Of a DNA stretch of 7,568 bases, positions 5,548-7,568 are shown one piece after another. Location: positions 1 to 7,568 of the forward strand of contig JAFQNZ010000012.1 in NCBI GenBank assembly GCA_017395715.1, in the 5' to 3' direction. The position numbers and the translations under genes are program-made. The stretch comes from Clostridia bacterium (GTDB lineage: Bacteria; Bacillota; Clostridia; Oscillospirales; CAG-272). The notes under the pieces were generated by a model. The model had not been told where the DNA came from. It did no database searches and worked only from the letters and a program-made list of their open reading frames with translations. Each line of letters opens with the position of its first letter. Position 1 is the stretch's first letter.

Positions 5548-6510
5548 TTATCCCCAAATGATCTCGGTGGTTTCGGGCAAGCCTTTTGTCCATTCGGTGT
5601 GCCATCCTGCGGGTTGGCTTGATGTGCTGCAATGAATTTTGGCAAGGGCAGAGCATTTTTCAAATACACCTTCACCTACCGTGGCAACACTTTCGGGAAT
5701 GGTAATTTCGGTAAGACCGTGGCAGTAACGGAGTGCGCCTTTTTCAAGGGTGGTTACGCTACTCGGAACGGTGAACGCAGTAAGGCTCTTGCAGCCGGAG
5801 AAAGCATATTCACCGACGACGGTCAAGCTGCTTGGAAGATCGATTGTTGTAAGTCCGGTACAGCCGTTGAAAGTGTAGCTATCAATTGCCGTGACGGAAG
5901 AGGGGATTGTGATCTGTGTCAGCTTTTGATGGCTTAAAAAGGCGCTGTTTGCTATGGTCAACGTACCGTCTTTGACTGTGCAGGTTTCAAGATTAACGTC
6001 GGCGGCAACAAGATGCTTGCCGATATACAAAACGCCGTTTTCCCAATTGTCGGCAGTATGATAATAAACGGTGTCGTCAAACGCGCCGCGACCGACGCTC
6101 TTGATGCTGTCGGGCAGGGTGATTTTTTCAAGGCTTGTGCAACCGTAGAAGGCGTGATTGTCAATCCTTTCCACGCTGTTTGGAATGACGACTTTGGTTA
6201 AGTTTTCGCATTCGGCAAAAGCAAATTGATCAATATAAACGATGCTGTCGGGCAGGGTAACGCTCTTGATTTTATCGTTTTGCAAAAAAGCGCCCAGACC
6301 GACGGCAACAACTTTTTTTCCGTCGTATTCACTCGGAATCACAATGTCAGTATCGGTGCAAGTTCCGATTTTGGCTACCACATAGCCGTCAAGTTTTTCA
6401 CTGAATGTAAAGATAAGCCCCTCGGAAGGACCATCTTCGCAAGAGGTAAGCGTCAGAACGCACAAAAGACAGATGAAAAGGGAAAGAGTTATTATTTTAA
6501 GATGTTTCAT
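5548..6510 (-). CDS. BspA-type leucine-rich-repeat lipoprotein
   Basis: A predicted surface lipoprotein of 320 residues. The N-terminus has a short basic start, a hydrophobic segment (about 6-20) and the lipobox LTSC with the lipidated cysteine at C24. The rest is LRR_5 (BspA/TpLRR) repeats with a strict 23-residue period: the [LIV]P-x-S turns start at residues 86, 109 and 132, and after an island at 202, 225, 248 and 271. Each unit has the pattern I-x-x-x-AF-x-x-C-x-x-L-x-x-[IV]-x-[LI]P. The island (about 147-185) contains WENGVLYIGKHLVAADVN, a motif common between repeat blocks of such proteins. The protein ends with a tryptophan-rich cap (AGWHTEW to IIWG). The start is supported by AAGGAG at 6517-6522, 6 nt upstream, and a strong promoter. 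The gene stands alone between two terminators. The role may be adhesion or surface binding, but no ligand can be named. Confidence 0.88.
   Translation of the reverse strand: MKHLKIITLSLFICLLCVLTLTSCEDGPSEGLIFTFSEKLDGYVVAKIGTCTDTDIVIPSEYDGKKVVAVGLGAFLQNDKIKSVTLPDSIVYIDQFAFAECENLTKVVIPNSVERIDNHAFYGCTSLEKITLPDSIKSVGRGAFDDTVYYHTADNWENGVLYIGKHLVAADVNLETCTVKDGTLTIANSAFLSHQKLTQITIPSSVTAIDSYTFNGCTGLTTIDLPSSLTVVGEYAFSGCKSLTAFTVPSSVTTLEKGALRYCHGLTEITIPESVATVGEGVFEKCSALAKIHCSTSSQPAGWHTEWTKGLPETTEIIWG
6103..6258 (-). repeat. Internal 18-bp direct repeat in the LRR gene
   Basis: The same 18 nt (GATGCTGTCGGGCAGGGT on the + strand) occur at 6103-6120 and 6241-6258, both encoding the TLPDSI turn. The 138-nt spacing equals 46 codons, exactly two 23-residue repeat units, which points to duplication of leucine-rich units at the DNA level. 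Confidence 0.7.
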
Positions 6511-6539
6511 GTGTTTCTCCTTGTGAATGGTTTTCCTTT

Positions 6540-6568
6540 ATTGTATCACAAATGTTTTTTCTTGTCAA
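6540..6568 (-). promoter_or_regulatory. Sigma-A-type promoter of the LRR lipoprotein gene
   Basis: On the - strand, TTGACA (complement of 6563-6568) and TACAAT (complement of 6540-6545) are separated by exactly 17 nt, with TG one base before the -10 box (extended -10) and an A-rich spacer. The -10 box is 29 nt upstream of the start codon, leaving a short leader with the AAGGAG site. This is near consensus, so high basal expression is expected. No operator is evident. Confidence 0.8.
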
Positions 6569-6576
6569 TTGATATG

Positions 6577-6606
6577 AAAAAACCCGACAAACCGCAACTT
6601 GTCGGG
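6577..6606 (-). terminator. Intrinsic terminator of the UPF0126-HAD unit
   Basis: Read on the - strand, CCCGACAA and TTGTCGGG form a perfect 8-bp GC-rich stem (6583-6590 and 6599-6606) around an 8-nt loop, followed by six Ts (complement of 6577-6582). It starts 6 nt after the HAD gene stop and ends just before the promoter of the next gene, insulating the two units. Confidence 0.9.
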
Positions 6607-6612
6607 GGATGA

Positions 6613-7233
6613 TCAACCGATCTTATACGCCATATCTTCACTTGTGTTGATAAACTCGCGGAGTTTTTTGCTGTCTCCGTCAAACAGATAGCCCTTGATG
6701 CCGAGTGCTTCGCCGCCGTTTATGTTAATCTGTCTGTCGTCAATAAACAGGCATTCTTCGGCTTTGAGGTGGTATTCGTCAAGAAGCGATTGATAGATCA
6801 CAGGGTCAGGCTTAATATGGTGGATCTCGGAAGAAAAACGCGCACCGTCAAAGAGCGAAAGCACTTCGACCTTGTGGCGGTTTTCAAGAAATTCGCGGTT
6901 GATGTTCGAAAGGATGTAAACCCCGTAGCCTGCTTTTTTCGCGTCACGCACGATGTTGTCCATGCCGCAGATCACGGGAAGATATTTGTACCAGGTATCA
7001 AGGATCTTGTCGGATTTTTCATGTAAAGCTTCGGGCAGAAGACGGCGAGTATGTTCTTTGTGTTCTTCGGGGGAGAAAAGACCGATATCGTAGCTTTCAA
7101 AGCGTTTTTGTTCAAAGATCGCATCGGTGAGAATCGCGCGCTCCTCGGGGTCGCTGACCGTTTGGGATACGATGTATTCGGGGTCAAAGCGGATGATGAC
7201 ATTGCCGAAATCAAAGATCAGATTTTGTATCAT
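6613..7233 (-). CDS. HAD-superfamily phosphatase (YihX-like, HAD-IA)
   Basis: A cytosolic HAD-superfamily hydrolase, 206 residues from the chosen start. Motif I is D8 in LIFDFGNVI, motif II S109 in YILSNIN, motif III K141 in HIKPDPVIY and motif IV D165/D166 in FIDDR. A helical cap sits at about residues 17-85. The overall pattern resembles Escherichia coli YihX (alpha-D-glucose-1-phosphate phosphatase), including DxGN in motif I, where most HAD phosphatases have a second Asp; this is shared with that branch. A sugar phosphate or nucleotide substrate is plausible but cannot be read from sequence. The frame is open further upstream to 7332, but that extension overlaps the preceding gene; ATG 7233 has GAGG 5 nt upstream and begins the conserved core. 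The gene follows the UPF0126 gene after 7 nt. Confidence 0.85.
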   Translation of the reverse strand: MIQNLIFDFGNVIIRFDPEYIVSQTVSDPEERAILTDAIFEQKRFESYDIGLFSPEEHKEHTRRLLPEALHEKSDKILDTWYKYLPVICGMDNIVRDAKKAGYGVYILSNINREFLENRHKVEVLSLFDGARFSSEIHHIKPDPVIYQSLLDEYHLKAEECLFIDDRQININGGEALGIKGYLFDGDSKKLREFINTSEDMAYKIG

Positions 7234-7238
7234 AAAAA

Positions 7239-7242
7239 CCTC
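7239..7242 (-). promoter_or_regulatory. Ribosome binding site that decides the HAD start
   Basis: GAGG on the - strand overlaps the TGA stop of the upstream UPF0126 gene (TGAGG) and lies 5 nt before the ATG at 7233. This fixes the short HAD start and suggests translational coupling of the two genes. Confidence 0.6.
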
Positions 7243-7568
7243 ACAGTTTGGTTTCTTCTTTGTTTGGGTTAGGCTCTTGTTTTTTGAGAAGATCGTGTGC
7301 TCTGGGCAAGCTCCAACGGTAGTATGCGGCAAGGAAGCGCAGGATGATGATGACTGCCGCTCCGATCAGCATGGCGGGTGTGATGCCGCAGATCGGAATA
7401 AGCACAACTGTCAAGAGCGCACCAATGAGGGAAGCGCAGGCGTAAAAGTGCTTGACAAAAATATAGGGTGTTTGCCCTGCCAGGACGTCGCGAAGCACGC
7501 CGCCGCCAACACCTGTCATCACGCCGACACAAACGAAGAGAAGAATATTGAATTCGGCTGCCTCATAC
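7241..7568 (-). CDS. UPF0126 / TRIC-like membrane protein (5' end outside window)
   Basis: The C-terminal 108 residues of a membrane protein of the UPF0126 family (YicG/YadS-like, related to trimeric intracellular cation channels; some members are described as glycine transporters). The frame stays open to the window edge, so the ATG and GTG near 7520 are internal. The key signature is MTGVGGGVLRDVLAGQTPYI, the glycine-rich GGGxxRD motif that ends a helix in each family repeat. Because a family member has ~200 residues in two repeats, this is the second one. Three hydrophobic segments are visible: ILLFVCVGVMTGVGGG, FYACASLIGALLTVVLIPI and MLIGAAVIIILRFLAAYY. The tail is short, charged and cytosolic-looking (KKQEPNPNKEETKL). 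It is cotranscribed with the HAD gene. Substrate specificity cannot be read from the fragment. Confidence 0.85.
   Translation of the reverse strand, partial: YEAAEFNILLFVCVGVMTGVGGGVLRDVLAGQTPYIFVKHFYACASLIGALLTVVLIPICGITPAMLIGAAVIIILRFLAAYYRWSLPRAHDLLKKQEPNPNKEETKL

Noticed and set aside
5147..5656. A 169-codon open frame on the - strand across the intergenic region
   Set aside because: It runs through four hairpins and the inverted repeats and overlaps both neighbouring genes; the reading frame is a by-product of the repeats.
6616..6639. HAD motif I with Gly instead of the second Asp seen as a possible loss of activity
   Set aside because: The motif is actually at the other end of the gene, near 7204-7212, and DxGN is also present in the active YihX branch, so it is not evidence of inactivation.
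7234..7332. Longer HAD start at 7332, adding 33 residues
   Set aside because: The extension overlaps the UPF0126 coding sequence, has no similarity to the HAD N-terminus, and ATG 7233 has its own ribosome binding site.

Overview
The window looks like a chromosomal segment from a Firmicute of the class Clostridia, probably an uncultured gut lineage. The reasons are the gene types (RimO, an RNase M5-like TOPRIM protein, NrdR and a BspA-type leucine-rich-repeat lipoprotein), AAGGAG-type ribosome binding sites, sigma-A-like promoter spacing and many hairpin-plus-U-tract terminators. This placement is inferred from content, not from a search.

Left part (1-5169, + strand): six closely spaced co-directional genes with gaps of 6-23 nt, most likely one operon. 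They are the 3' part of rimO (methylthiolation of ribosomal protein S12), pgsA (phosphatidylglycerophosphate synthase), holA (DNA polymerase III delta subunit, clamp loader), an RNase M5-like TOPRIM/DUF4093 protein (5S rRNA maturation family), nrdR (repressor of ribonucleotide reductase genes) and a cytosolic M28-family metallopeptidase with a PA domain. The first five are housekeeping functions in translation, membrane lipid synthesis, replication, RNA processing and dNTP control. No promoter is visible inside the block, so it is probably transcribed from upstream of the window.

Middle (5170-5547): 378 bp without a gene, between two convergent genes, and the most unusual part of the window. 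It is a nest of inverted repeats. Directly after each of the two facing stop codons lies a similar block of about 40 nt: an A-tract, a GCCACC/GGTGGC hairpin and a CAGA..GAAGACAAA tract. A second hairpin with a U-tract follows each block. Inside these lies a pair of inverted arms (5263-5313 and 5389-5442). Their outer 12 nt and inner 24 nt are identical, but between those blocks each arm carries a different, individually perfect hairpin. It resembles a palindromic or MITE-like intergenic repeat set between terminators.

Right part (5548-7568, - strand): a BspA-type leucine-rich-repeat lipoprotein with its own strong predicted promoter (TTGACA, 17 nt, TACAAT). Upstream of it is a two-gene unit consisting of a UPF0126/TRIC-like membrane protein (5' end outside the window) and a HAD-superfamily phosphatase, closed by a clear intrinsic terminator.

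I see no CRISPR array, tRNA, rRNA, transposase, phage gene or defence system. The coding regions are ordinary; the structured convergent intergenic region is the candidate for something undescribed.
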